A program made the position numbers and the translations under genes. A model generated the notes under the pieces. The model saw nothing but the letters and a program-made list of their open reading frames with translations, ran no database searches and was not told the DNA's origin. From positions 62,001 through 126,000 of the forward strand of contig NZ_JBEFZF010000008.1 in assembly GCF_046524175.1 (NCBI RefSeq): DNA of 64,000 bases, in the 5' to 3' direction. Shown here piece by piece: positions 50,074-58,154 of this stretch (position 1 is its first letter; each line of letters starts with the position of its first letter). The DNA comes from Spongiivirga sp046524175. GTDB taxonomy: Bacteria > Bacteroidota > Bacteroidia > Flavobacteriales > Flavobacteriaceae.

Positions 50074-51195
50074 ATGTTCCCCAAGTACTTTTTATATCGA
50101 CTTATCATAGCACTATTAATTGTATCTGTATCAACCGGATGTGAATCGGAAGATGATACAGAAAGTAACCCTGATGCACAATTGATGTACTTCCCTGAAA
50201 TAGATTCTGATCAATGGGAAACAGTAAGTCCTGAATCGCTATCCTGGGATACAAGCAAACTATCATCTCTTTATACCTATCTAGAGGATAATAGAACTAG
50301 AGGTTTTATTCTTATAAAAAACGGACGAATTGTCTTAGAACAATATTGGGGGAACGACATTTTAAATACAAAACCCTTTGACCTAAACACCAATTGGTAT
50401 TGGGCTTCAGCGGGAAAAAGTTTAACCGCAACATTATTGGGTATTGCCCAACAAGAAGGGCTACTTGATATTAATGATAAAACGTCGGATTACCTTGGAA
50501 ACGGATGGACCAATTTACCACTGGAAAAAGAAAATCTGATAAGTATAAAAAACCAGTTGACAATGACCACTGGTTTAGATTATGAAATCGCTGATCTTAA
50601 TTGTGTAGATGCTCCCTGCCTTTTATACAAGCAAGATGCCGACAATCAATGGTTTTATCACAATGCACCCTATACCTTATTAAAAAATGTGGTTGAAAGT
50701 GCTTCAAATGAATCGTACAATGCTTTTACAGCAAATCGATTGGGCTCCACCATCGGCTTAAAAGGAAGTTGGCGACAAACAGGTGATAATAATGTTTATT
50801 GGGGTAGCACGAGAGATATGGCTCGATTTGGACTTCTCATATTAAATAGAGGAAATTGGGATGGAACTGCAATTTTGAACGACAATAATTACTTTACCCA
50901 AATGACAACTCCTTCGCAAAATCTAAATCCATCTTATGGTTACTTATGGTGGTTAAATGGTCAAGATCGTATTATTTATCCCGGGATCGCTACCTCCTTT
51001 GATACAAGTTTATCAGAAGAAGCGCCATCAGATCTGATCTCGGCTATCGGAAAGAATGGGCAATTCATTAGTGTTGTACCTAGCGAAAATTTAGTAATGA
51101 TACGCGTTGGTGAAGCACCAGATGATTCTTTGGTGCCTACAATTTTTCATAATGAGCTTTGGGCTAGGGTAAATGTACTTTTAAACAAAGACTAA
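50074..51195 (+). CDS. Beta-lactamase-family serine hydrolase, lipoprotein
   Basis: The protein has 373 residues with lipobox STGC (Cys23). The class C beta-lactamase/esterase core has Ser112-x-x-Lys115 in ASAGKSLTATLLG and a Tyr195-x-Asn motif in FYHNAPYTLL. The C-terminal part has GKNGQFISVVP, a His/Lys-Thr-Gly-like region. It is a serine hydrolase of the penicillin-binding or esterase type, acting in the envelope; antibiotic resistance is not implied. The lipoprotein gene at 51300 follows on the same strand. Confidence 0.9.
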   Translation: MFPKYFLYRLIIALLIVSVSTGCESEDDTESNPDAQLMYFPEIDSDQWETVSPESLSWDTSKLSSLYTYLEDNRTRGFILIKNGRIVLEQYWGNDILNTKPFDLNTNWYWASAGKSLTATLLGIAQQEGLLDINDKTSDYLGNGWTNLPLEKENLISIKNQLTMTTGLDYEIADLNCVDAPCLLYKQDADNQWFYHNAPYTLLKNVVESASNESYNAFTANRLGSTIGLKGSWRQTGDNNVYWGSTRDMARFGLLILNRGNWDGTAILNDNNYFTQMTTPSQNLNPSYGYLWWLNGQDRIIYPGIATSFDTSLSEEAPSDLISAIGKNGQFISVVPSENLVMIRVGEAPDDSLVPTIFHNELWARVNVLLNKD

Positions 51196-51299
51196 CTATT
51201 GAAGTGTTTAGTTTATCCCATTTTTTTGAGGTTCAAAAGATATTCTATTTGAAGTAGAAATTAAATACTCTATATTGCATTTACTAAACTATAATAGGA

Positions 51300-53252
51300 A
51301 TGCAATATTACCAGAAACAAACAAGCTTATTTAAATTCTTAACTTTTTTTACGTTAATATGGTTTTTAGTAGCTGCTTGCTCAATAGAAGAAATTGATCC
51401 AGATATCACAGACCCCGACTCAGGAATGCAGGAAGAACCTACTCCCGCTGAAGTTTTGACCGGGAGGTTCATTGATAGTGAGGTCGCTGGCTTGACATTT
51501 AAAACACCTACCAAAACTGGACTAACGAATGCAAATGGCGAGTTCTCATATCTAGAAGGCGAGGAAATTGAATTCTCTGTTGGAAGTCTGCCAATAGGAA
51601 CGGCTATAGCCAAAGATATTATTACTCCAATAGATTTAATTCCTGAATCTACTGTTAACACAAAACAGGTTAAAAATATTGCAGCCTTACTTCAGACTTT
51701 AGACAGTGATGGCAATCCTGATAATGGGATTAGTATTTCAACACAAACTCTACAAAATATATCTGTAGATGAAATTGATTATGAGAAGTCCATAGTCAAT
51801 ATTCTTAGTAAAATTGTAGAAGAGGTTAATACCAATACCAACGAGAATTTAACGGTAGTACTGCCGGAAATAGCGGCAAAGCACTTAGCTCGGAACGTAG
51901 AAGGGTCTTATGAAATAGAAGATAACAACCAGTACCATTTGATTCCTTTTGTGGAACACTGGTGGTCATATGGCGCCCCTAATAGATTTTATTGGGTGCA
52001 CTATACCGATGAATCTGGAAAAATATTAGAATCTTATCAATATAGAAAATTCACAAACCGTTTGGTCACTAAAACTACCTATCTAACCTACAATTCCGAT
52101 GGCTTAGTAACTGAATATGAAATAGAAGACTTCTTCTTCTTTAGAAACCGAAAGGTTACTGCAAGATATGAGTATGATGAAAATAACATTATTAAGCGAG
52201 ATCATAGAATTCAAGAAAACTCGCCAAACATAAGTTATGAGTTTACTTTTGATGAAGAATGGAAAACGACTGATGTAAAACGAATAGACGAAAACGAACA
52301 ATTACTTGACACCGCCGTTAGAACATATGATGAAAATGGTAATAGAATTAGCAATACAATTACCTATACTAATGGAAACCCAGTATTAAAAACCATATCC
52401 AATTACCTTGAAAATGGGAACTTTGAATCAACAGAAAGCTTCAAAGATAATGAGTCCTTTAGAAATCGAACTTTTACCTATCGCGAAAATAATTCTTTGG
52501 AAAAAAGTACAAGTACTATCCAAATTGATGATGGTCAAGGTGGAATAAATATAGTAATGTTTGAGTACGAATACGATATGATGGAATTTCGCTCTTGGAG
52601 TAAATTCACGAATGCTCAAGGTGCCGTAACGATACGAACTTTTGAATCGGGGGTTATTACGAGTGATAAAAATTTCTCACCCGAGGGTATTCTTTTTTCG
52701 GAAATATACTATGTAAATGGAATAATTAACTTGTCCAAAAGATATGATTCCGAAACTGGCGTATTACTTGATGAAACAAGCTATAATGAGATGGGACAAC
52801 AACTTCTTACTAAGTTTTATACACTTGAAGGAGAATTGAATCAAACTTTTGAATACACATATAATGACTTTGATAAGGTCGAAAAATCAGTAAGTTATCT
52901 CTACATTGATGGGGAACCAAGTTTATTTCAAACCACTATATATAGATATGATATAAATCAAAACATAGAGCGTGTTGATTATTATGACGAGTTTGATACC
53001 TTAAGAAGTTATGAGCTATACGAATATAATACTGATAATAGCTACCAAATATATTTCTACGAAAATGAAACATTAAATCGCATTGATTTTTACGATCAAA
53101 ATGATAATTATATTAGAACGGAATATCCTAACGCTATAAATAATAAAATGACTTCACAAAGAAAGGGCTTAACTAAGCCAAAATGGTTCTTGCCCAATAG
53201 TCATACAGCGGGTGTTGAAGAAGAACAAAACATGTCGGGAGCAATAGATTAG
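51300..53252 (+). CDS. Lipoprotein with YD-like repeats
   Basis: The protein has 650 residues with lipobox LVAAC (Cys27). Residues about 50-200 have a small adhesin-like domain (GRFIDSEVAGLTFKTPTK, TNANGEFSYLEGEEIEFSVG) with calcium-loop-like acidic turns. From about residue 210 there are many short YD/RHS-like repeats (YEYDENNIIK, YDENGNRISNTITY, YTYNDFDKVEKSVSY, YRYDINQNIERVDYYDEF). They form an elongated beta-structure of the RHS or YwqK kind, but without the RHS core or a toxin tip. It is probably a surface protein. It ends with a terminator. Confidence 0.82.
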   Translation: MQYYQKQTSLFKFLTFFTLIWFLVAACSIEEIDPDITDPDSGMQEEPTPAEVLTGRFIDSEVAGLTFKTPTKTGLTNANGEFSYLEGEEIEFSVGSLPIGTAIAKDIITPIDLIPESTVNTKQVKNIAALLQTLDSDGNPDNGISISTQTLQNISVDEIDYEKSIVNILSKIVEEVNTNTNENLTVVLPEIAAKHLARNVEGSYEIEDNNQYHLIPFVEHWWSYGAPNRFYWVHYTDESGKILESYQYRKFTNRLVTKTTYLTYNSDGLVTEYEIEDFFFFRNRKVTARYEYDENNIIKRDHRIQENSPNISYEFTFDEEWKTTDVKRIDENEQLLDTAVRTYDENGNRISNTITYTNGNPVLKTISNYLENGNFESTESFKDNESFRNRTFTYRENNSLEKSTSTIQIDDGQGGINIVMFEYEYDMMEFRSWSKFTNAQGAVTIRTFESGVITSDKNFSPEGILFSEIYYVNGIINLSKRYDSETGVLLDETSYNEMGQQLLTKFYTLEGELNQTFEYTYNDFDKVEKSVSYLYIDGEPSLFQTTIYRYDINQNIERVDYYDEFDTLRSYELYEYNTDNSYQIYFYENETLNRIDFYDQNDNYIRTEYPNAINNKMTSQRKGLTKPKWFLPNSHTAGVEEEQNMSGAID

Positions 53253-53270
53253 CTTCTTTTAAAATCAAAT

Positions 53271-53306
53271 AAAAAGCCAGGAATAAGTGTTTTTCTTGGC
53301 TTTTTA
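53271..53306 (+). terminator. Bidirectional terminator between the YD-repeat gene and glyA
   Basis: AAAAAGCCAGGAA pairs with TTCTTGGCTTTTT (one G-U pair). It lies between convergent genes and can act on both strands. Confidence 0.85.
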
Positions 53307-53324
53307 TTTCTTAAAGGAAAATTA

Positions 53325-54614
53325 TTATACCAATGCGGCTGAAGAAGCAAACAATGGTCTATCTGCCATCATAGCATTTACTTTTTCAGCAACGGCTTCT
53401 AAAACCTCTTCGTTTTCAAAATTAGTTATTACTTCATCAATTAACTCAACAATTGATTCCATATCACTTTCAACCAACCCTCTGGTTGTAATTGCAGCTG
53501 TACCAACTCTAATCCCGCTAGTCACAAACGGACTCTTATCATCAAAAGGTACCATATTTTTATTTACCGTTATATCTGCTTTTACCAAAGCATGTTCGGC
53601 CTGTTTACCATTGATATTCTTATTTCTAAGATCAATCAACATCATATGATTATCTGTTCCGCCCGAAATAAGATGATATCCCCTTTGCACAAATGCTTCT
53701 GCCATTGCTGAAGCATTTTTCTTTACCTGCAAAATATAGCTTAAGTACTCATCAGATAAGGCTTCCTGAAAAGCAATTGCTTTTGCTGCAATGATATGCT
53801 CTAAGGGTCCGCCTTGATTTCCAGGGAAAACGGCACCATCTAATAATGAGGACATCATGCGTTTTTTTCCACTTTTTAATGTAATTCCAAATGGATTTTC
53901 AAAATCTTGCCCCATCATGATCATACCGCCACGTGGCCCACGTAATGTTTTATGTGTTGTAGTGGTAACAACATGACAATGCGGTAATGGATCGTTTAAA
54001 ACTCCTTTTGCTATTAATCCGGAAGGATGTGAAATATCAGCAAGTAAAAATGCTCCAACGGCATCAGCAATTTCTCTAAATCGTTTAAAATCGATATCCC
54101 GTGAATAAGCCGAAGCGCCTGCAATGATCATTTGTGGCTTTTCCTTTTTAGCTATCGCTTCAATTTTATTATAATCTAAAACACCCGTTTCTTGCTCTAC
54201 TCCATAAAAAACCGGATTGTACAGTCTACCTGAAAAGTTAACAGGAGAGCCATGAGTAAGATGCCCACCATGAGAAAGATCAAAACCCAAAATAGTATCT
54301 CCAGGCTTTAAAAAGGCGTGGTACACTGCCGTATTTGCTTGCGAACCTGAATGGGGCTGCACATTAACGTATGCTGCACCAAATAAAGCTTTAGCACGGT
54401 CAATTGCTATTTGTTCTACTTCATCTACAACCTCACAGCCTCCATAGTAACGCTTACCAGGATATCCTTCAGCGTACTTGTTAGTAAGCACAGACCCTGC
54501 AGCTTCCATTACTTGCTCGCTAACAAAGTTTTCTGAAGCAATGAGCTCGATACCATTAAGTTGTCGCTCTTTTTCCGCTTGTATAAGCTCAAATATCTGT
54601 TCGTCCCGTTCCAT
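53325..54614 (-). CDS. glyA: Serine hydroxymethyltransferase
   Basis: This PLP enzyme of 429 residues (from the ATG at 54614) exchanges a one-carbon unit between serine and tetrahydrofolate. Signature regions are NGIELIASENFVSEQVMEA, NKYAEGYPGKRYYGGCEVVD, DISHPSGLIAKG, the PLP Lys in VVTTTTHKTLRGPRGG and GIRVGTAAITTRG. A TTG three codons upstream is in frame, but the ATG directly precedes the conserved ERDEQIFELI. The gene ends at a bidirectional terminator. Confidence 0.98.
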   Translation of the reverse strand: MERDEQIFELIQAEKERQLNGIELIASENFVSEQVMEAAGSVLTNKYAEGYPGKRYYGGCEVVDEVEQIAIDRAKALFGAAYVNVQPHSGSQANTAVYHAFLKPGDTILGFDLSHGGHLTHGSPVNFSGRLYNPVFYGVEQETGVLDYNKIEAIAKKEKPQMIIAGASAYSRDIDFKRFREIADAVGAFLLADISHPSGLIAKGVLNDPLPHCHVVTTTTHKTLRGPRGGMIMMGQDFENPFGITLKSGKKRMMSSLLDGAVFPGNQGGPLEHIIAAKAIAFQEALSDEYLSYILQVKKNASAMAEAFVQRGYHLISGGTDNHMMLIDLRNKNINGKQAEHALVKADITVNKNMVPFDDKSPFVTSGIRVGTAAITTRGLVESDMESIVELIDEVITNFENEEVLEAVAEKVNAMMADRPLFASSAALV

Positions 54615-54695
54615 AAATAGCAATTATTAATGTGATTTTAAGCCAGTAAATTTAGTAAAAACAGTCCATTAAAAGACCATTTGCTTCTAAACATG

Positions 54696-54727
54696 CTAAC
54701 AGTTTTTGCACAATTAATGACTGTTAG
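54696..54727. promoter_or_regulatory. Inverted repeat between glyA and fumarylacetoacetase gene
   Basis: CTAACAGT (54696-54703) and ACTGTTAG (54720-54727) are perfect inverted arms 16 bp apart in the 285-bp divergent region. It is a possible operator or hairpin. The rest of the region is AT-rich, with no other clear signal. Confidence 0.35.
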
Positions 54728-54899
54728 TTAAAAATGAATGTATTCCTAAAAGAACTCATTCAAAAACTAACAAATTAAGCCATTGTTGTTGCTATTTTTT
54801 CATAATATTGTTTGTAGAATATTGGAGAGGTTAAATGCATCTTCATTATGTTAAATCATTATTTTTCAGCTATATAGAAAGACCTTATACAACACTAAC

Positions 54900-56177
54900 A
54901 TGCCAGATACAACAAACAATCCAAACAGAAAGTCGTGGTTAGACGTTCCTGCTAACTCAGACTTTCCTATACAAAACATTCCGTTTGGGGTGTTTTTAAC
55001 CCCTGACGATATTATCACCATAGGTAGCAGAATAGGTAACCATGCTATCGATTTAGGTGCGCTACATCAACTGGGGTATTTTGATGAAATACCGTTAACA
55101 GATGATATTTTTCTTCAAGATACCTTAAACGACTTTATTTCTGATGGAAAAAAAACATGGCGACTTGTAAGAAACAGAATTGGCGACATTTTTGACATTG
55201 ATAATCCCGTGTTAAGAGACAATAAAGTACATAAAGACATCATTATTTTCAGAATGGATGAGATAGAGATGCAACTTCCTGTACAAATTGGCGATTATAC
55301 TGATTTTTATAGTAGCAAAGAGCACGCTACTAACGTCGGGATGATGTTTAGAGATCCTGAAAATGCACTTTTACCTAACTGGAAACATTTGCCAGTAGCA
55401 TATCACGGTCGCAGCTCCTCCATAATTCCCTCAGGAATTCCAATTCATAGACCACAGGGGCAGACGATGCCTCCGGGAGCTGACAAACCCGTTTTTGGCC
55501 CCTCCAAAAGAGTAGATTTTGAATTGGAAATGGCATTTATTACTACCGACGCAAATAATTTAGGAGAACCTATTCCTGTTAACGAAGCTGAAGATTATAT
55601 TTTTGGGGTTGTACTTTTTAACGATTGGAGCGCAAGAGATATTCAGAAATGGGAATATTTACCATTGGGGCCTTTCTTGGCAAAGAATTTTGCCTCATCC
55701 ATCTCCCCATGGATCGTTACTTTGGACGCGCTTGAACCATTTAGAACAGATACACCGGAACAAGACCCCGCACCACTTGAGTATCTACAATTTTCAGGAA
55801 AGAAAAGTTATGATATAGAACTCGAAGTAGCTTTACAACCCGAAGGTGCGAAAGAAACAACAGTTTCAAAATCTAACTTTAAATACATGTACTGGAATAT
55901 GAGCCAACAACTAGCGCATCATACGGTAAATGGTTGCCCGGTTAACTCCGGTGATATGATGGGATCAGGGACCATTTCAGGTCCAACACCAGATTCATAC
56001 GGGTCTATGCTAGAATTAAGTTGGGGTGGTAAAAATAAAGTTGTTTTGGATGATGGTACGGAACGAACCTTTATTGAAGATGGAGATACCGTAATTATTA
56101 AAGGATATTGCCAAAATGAACATGTAAGAATAGGTTTTGGGGAAGTAAGCACCAAACTTTTGCCACCATTTGAATAA
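54900..56177 (+). CDS. fahA: Fumarylacetoacetase
   Basis: The enzyme has 425 residues. It hydrolyses 4-fumarylacetoacetate to fumarate and acetoacetate, the last step of tyrosine breakdown. Motifs include WLDVPANSDFPIQNIPFGVF, DYTDFYSSKEHATNVG (metal and substrate site), VAYHGRSSSIIPSG, VDFELEMAFITT, LFNDWSARDIQKWEY, LGPFLAKNFASSISPW and GDMMGSGTISGP. No other gene of the pathway lies in the window. The downstream lipoprotein gene is on the same strand. Confidence 0.96.
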   Translation: MPDTTNNPNRKSWLDVPANSDFPIQNIPFGVFLTPDDIITIGSRIGNHAIDLGALHQLGYFDEIPLTDDIFLQDTLNDFISDGKKTWRLVRNRIGDIFDIDNPVLRDNKVHKDIIIFRMDEIEMQLPVQIGDYTDFYSSKEHATNVGMMFRDPENALLPNWKHLPVAYHGRSSSIIPSGIPIHRPQGQTMPPGADKPVFGPSKRVDFELEMAFITTDANNLGEPIPVNEAEDYIFGVVLFNDWSARDIQKWEYLPLGPFLAKNFASSISPWIVTLDALEPFRTDTPEQDPAPLEYLQFSGKKSYDIELEVALQPEGAKETTVSKSNFKYMYWNMSQQLAHHTVNGCPVNSGDMMGSGTISGPTPDSYGSMLELSWGGKNKVVLDDGTERTFIEDGDTVIIKGYCQNEHVRIGFGEVSTKLLPPFE

Positions 56178-56271
56178 CATTTTAAATTTTTGATTATCAA
56201 TTCATTAAAAATATTTTTTGAGTTTGGCATCCTATTTGAAAAGATCACTGAATAACTTAAAACAAAAAAGG

Positions 56272-57435
56272 ATGAAACAACTATTACTCCTTTTCGTAAC
56301 TGCTAGCCTTATAACTGCATGCAGTAGTGTTAAAAAAACCGAAAAGGCGGTTGCAACTGGTAACTATGACCAAGCAATCGAGACGGCTTTAAGAAATTTA
56401 AGAACTAACAAAGACAAAAAAAGAAAGCAACCTTATATTGTTTTGCTTGAAGATGCCTATGCAAAAGCAACAGCTAGGGATTTAGATCGAGTCGGCTTTT
56501 TAAAACAGGAGAACAATCCTGCAAAGTTGGAAGAGTTGTATAACACCTATTTAAGGTTACAAAGAAGACAGGATAGAATTAGACCAATTTTACCGTTGGC
56601 GGGTGCTAGTTTCAATATGAATAACTACACTAATGATATTCTAAATACCAAAGAATCTCTTTCTTCATTTTTATATGGAAACGCCAATGAATTAATGCAA
56701 AGCAATGATAAGTTGGACTATAGACAAGCATATGAGGATTTTGAATATTTAAATAAGATTAATCCGGGGTATAAAAATACTAGGGAACTTATGAAGGAAG
56801 CCTTATTGAGAGGTCGAGATTATGTACTAATTAAAATGACTAATGATACTGAAGTCGTTATTCCTACAAGACTTGAAGACGAGTTGATGAATATTGATAC
56901 TTACGGTTTAAATGACCTTTGGAGCGAGTATCATACAGAAAAGTTGAAAGATCTAAATTATGATTACCAAATGGAGTTGGCTTTTAGAAATATCAATATA
57001 AGTCCGGAGCAGGTGAAGGAAAGACAATTGGTTCAAGAAAAATTAGTGCAAGACGGGTTTGAATACGAGCTAGATTCGAATGGTAATGTTAAAAAAGATA
57101 GTTTAGGTAACGATATAAAAGTTGATAAGTTTGTTAAAGTTACTTGCCAATATTATGAATTTACCCAGTTTAAATCATCGCAGGTTACAGCGAACGTTAA
57201 TTTTACTGATCTTAGAAATAATCAGTTAATTGAGAGTTTCCCTATTTCAAGTGAATTTGTTTTCCAACATATATATGCAAATTATCAGGGAGACAAAAGA
57301 GCCTTAGCTACTGAACTGCTCAATTATCTAAATGCAAGATCAGTTCCGTTTCCCAGCAATGAGCAAATGGTATATGACACTGGGGAGGATTTGAAAGCAA
57401 AATTGAAAAATATTTTGGGTAAAAACCCAATCTAA
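56272..57435 (+). CDS. Lipoprotein with TPR-like helical repeats
   Basis: The protein has 387 residues from the ATG at 56272 (a start further upstream in frame would give a long non-signal leader). The lipobox is LITAC (Cys17). The middle is helical and TPR-like (AVATGNYDQAIETALRNLRTN, RQAYEDFEYLNKINPGYK). The C-terminal half is a mixed domain (VKVTCQYYEFTQFKSSQVTA, FVFQHIYANYQGDKRAL). The function is unknown; similar outer-membrane-attached proteins are common in Bacteroidota. It is followed by a strong terminator. Confidence 0.8.
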   Translation: MKQLLLLFVTASLITACSSVKKTEKAVATGNYDQAIETALRNLRTNKDKKRKQPYIVLLEDAYAKATARDLDRVGFLKQENNPAKLEELYNTYLRLQRRQDRIRPILPLAGASFNMNNYTNDILNTKESLSSFLYGNANELMQSNDKLDYRQAYEDFEYLNKINPGYKNTRELMKEALLRGRDYVLIKMTNDTEVVIPTRLEDELMNIDTYGLNDLWSEYHTEKLKDLNYDYQMELAFRNINISPEQVKERQLVQEKLVQDGFEYELDSNGNVKKDSLGNDIKVDKFVKVTCQYYEFTQFKSSQVTANVNFTDLRNNQLIESFPISSEFVFQHIYANYQGDKRALATELLNYLNARSVPFPSNEQMVYDTGEDLKAKLKNILGKNPI

Positions 57436-57458
57436 AGAATACTAACTTTAGGTATTAG

Positions 57459-57506
57459 AAGTAAGGTTGAGCCTAGCATTGTACCATGCTTAACCTTACT
57501 TTTTAT
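57459..57506 (+). terminator. Bidirectional terminator between the TPR lipoprotein and ytxJ
   Basis: AAGTAAGGTTGAGC (57459-57472) pairs with GCTTAACCTTACTT (57488-57501), one G-U pair, 15-nt loop, then T on the plus strand. It lies between convergent genes. Confidence 0.85.
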
Positions 57507-57524
57507 ATTTTTCACTCCAATCAA

Positions 57525-57917
57525 CTATACTCGTTCAGCAACTTGTTGCGAATTAATATCTCCATGAGAAGTGTGAAACACCACTTCTCCATTTCTAAAA
57601 ATAATCAACTGTGGAGATTGATGAAATACTTCAAAACGACTAGCAATTTCATTTGATATTGACCTAAATTGAAGTAAATCCAAATAGTAAACATCCGCTA
57701 CATCTTGTGGTACATCATAACTTCCTTCAAACTGGCGGATCACCATGCTACTGATACCACATCGTGTAGAATGTTTAAAGATAGCAACTGTTTTTGTTTT
57801 GGAAGCTTCCACTATTTCATCTAATTGATTTACAGCAGTCAAGGGTATCCAAGAAATATTTTTTGCATTTCGATTACCATTATCTTCTGATTTAAACAAC
57901 TTGTTGAATATTCCCAT
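57525..57917 (-). CDS. ytxJ: Bacilliredoxin-like protein YtxJ
   Basis: This 130-residue protein from the ATG at 57917 (MGIFNKLFKSED) has a thioredoxin-like fold with a single-Cys motif KHSTRCGISSMV, a YYLDLLQFRSISNEIA strand-helix and HQSPQLIIFRNGEVVFHTSHG. YtxJ proteins are linked to bacillithiol, a low-molecular-weight thiol that some Bacteroidota make. It would reduce mixed disulphides in the cytoplasm. It is divergent from clpB, so both could share stress control in the 237 bp between them. Confidence 0.9.
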   Translation of the reverse strand: MGIFNKLFKSEDNGNRNAKNISWIPLTAVNQLDEIVEASKTKTVAIFKHSTRCGISSMVIRQFEGSYDVPQDVADVYYLDLLQFRSISNEIASRFEVFHQSPQLIIFRNGEVVFHTSHGDINSQQVAERV

Positions 57918-58049
57918 TACAGTATTTTTTGTATTACAAATCAATAGGCTTCTCAATTAAGAAAAGCCCACTAATTCCTTATTTCAAACCGATTATACTT
58001 AAATATTAATCAGCCTTATAGTCTTCGTTATTAAATAGAACTTACACTG

Positions 58050-58094
58050 CGACAAAAAGTCATTATAAAACTTGGTTTTTCAGTCATTTTGTCG
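58050..58094. promoter_or_regulatory. Inverted repeat upstream of clpB
   Basis: CGACAAAA (58050-58057) and TTTTGTCG (58087-58094) are perfect 8-bp inverted arms 29 bp apart, in the ytxJ-clpB divergent region about 60 bp before the clpB ATG. They are a candidate operator for stress control; CIRCE is not present. Confidence 0.4.
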
Positions 58095-58154
58095 GCTAAG
58101 ATGTATTGGTACAAAGATTGACATTTTGATTAACATATTAAAGTAACGAATACT

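Noticed and set aside
50074..51195. An antibiotic resistance beta-lactamase
   Set aside because: The SxxK and YxN motifs are shared with esterases and penicillin-binding proteins; nothing points to beta-lactam hydrolysis.
53287..53649. A 120-codon reading frame on the plus strand
   Set aside because: It is a low-complexity Ser/Thr/Ala-rich shadow of the 3' part of glyA, and begins within the glyA terminator region.
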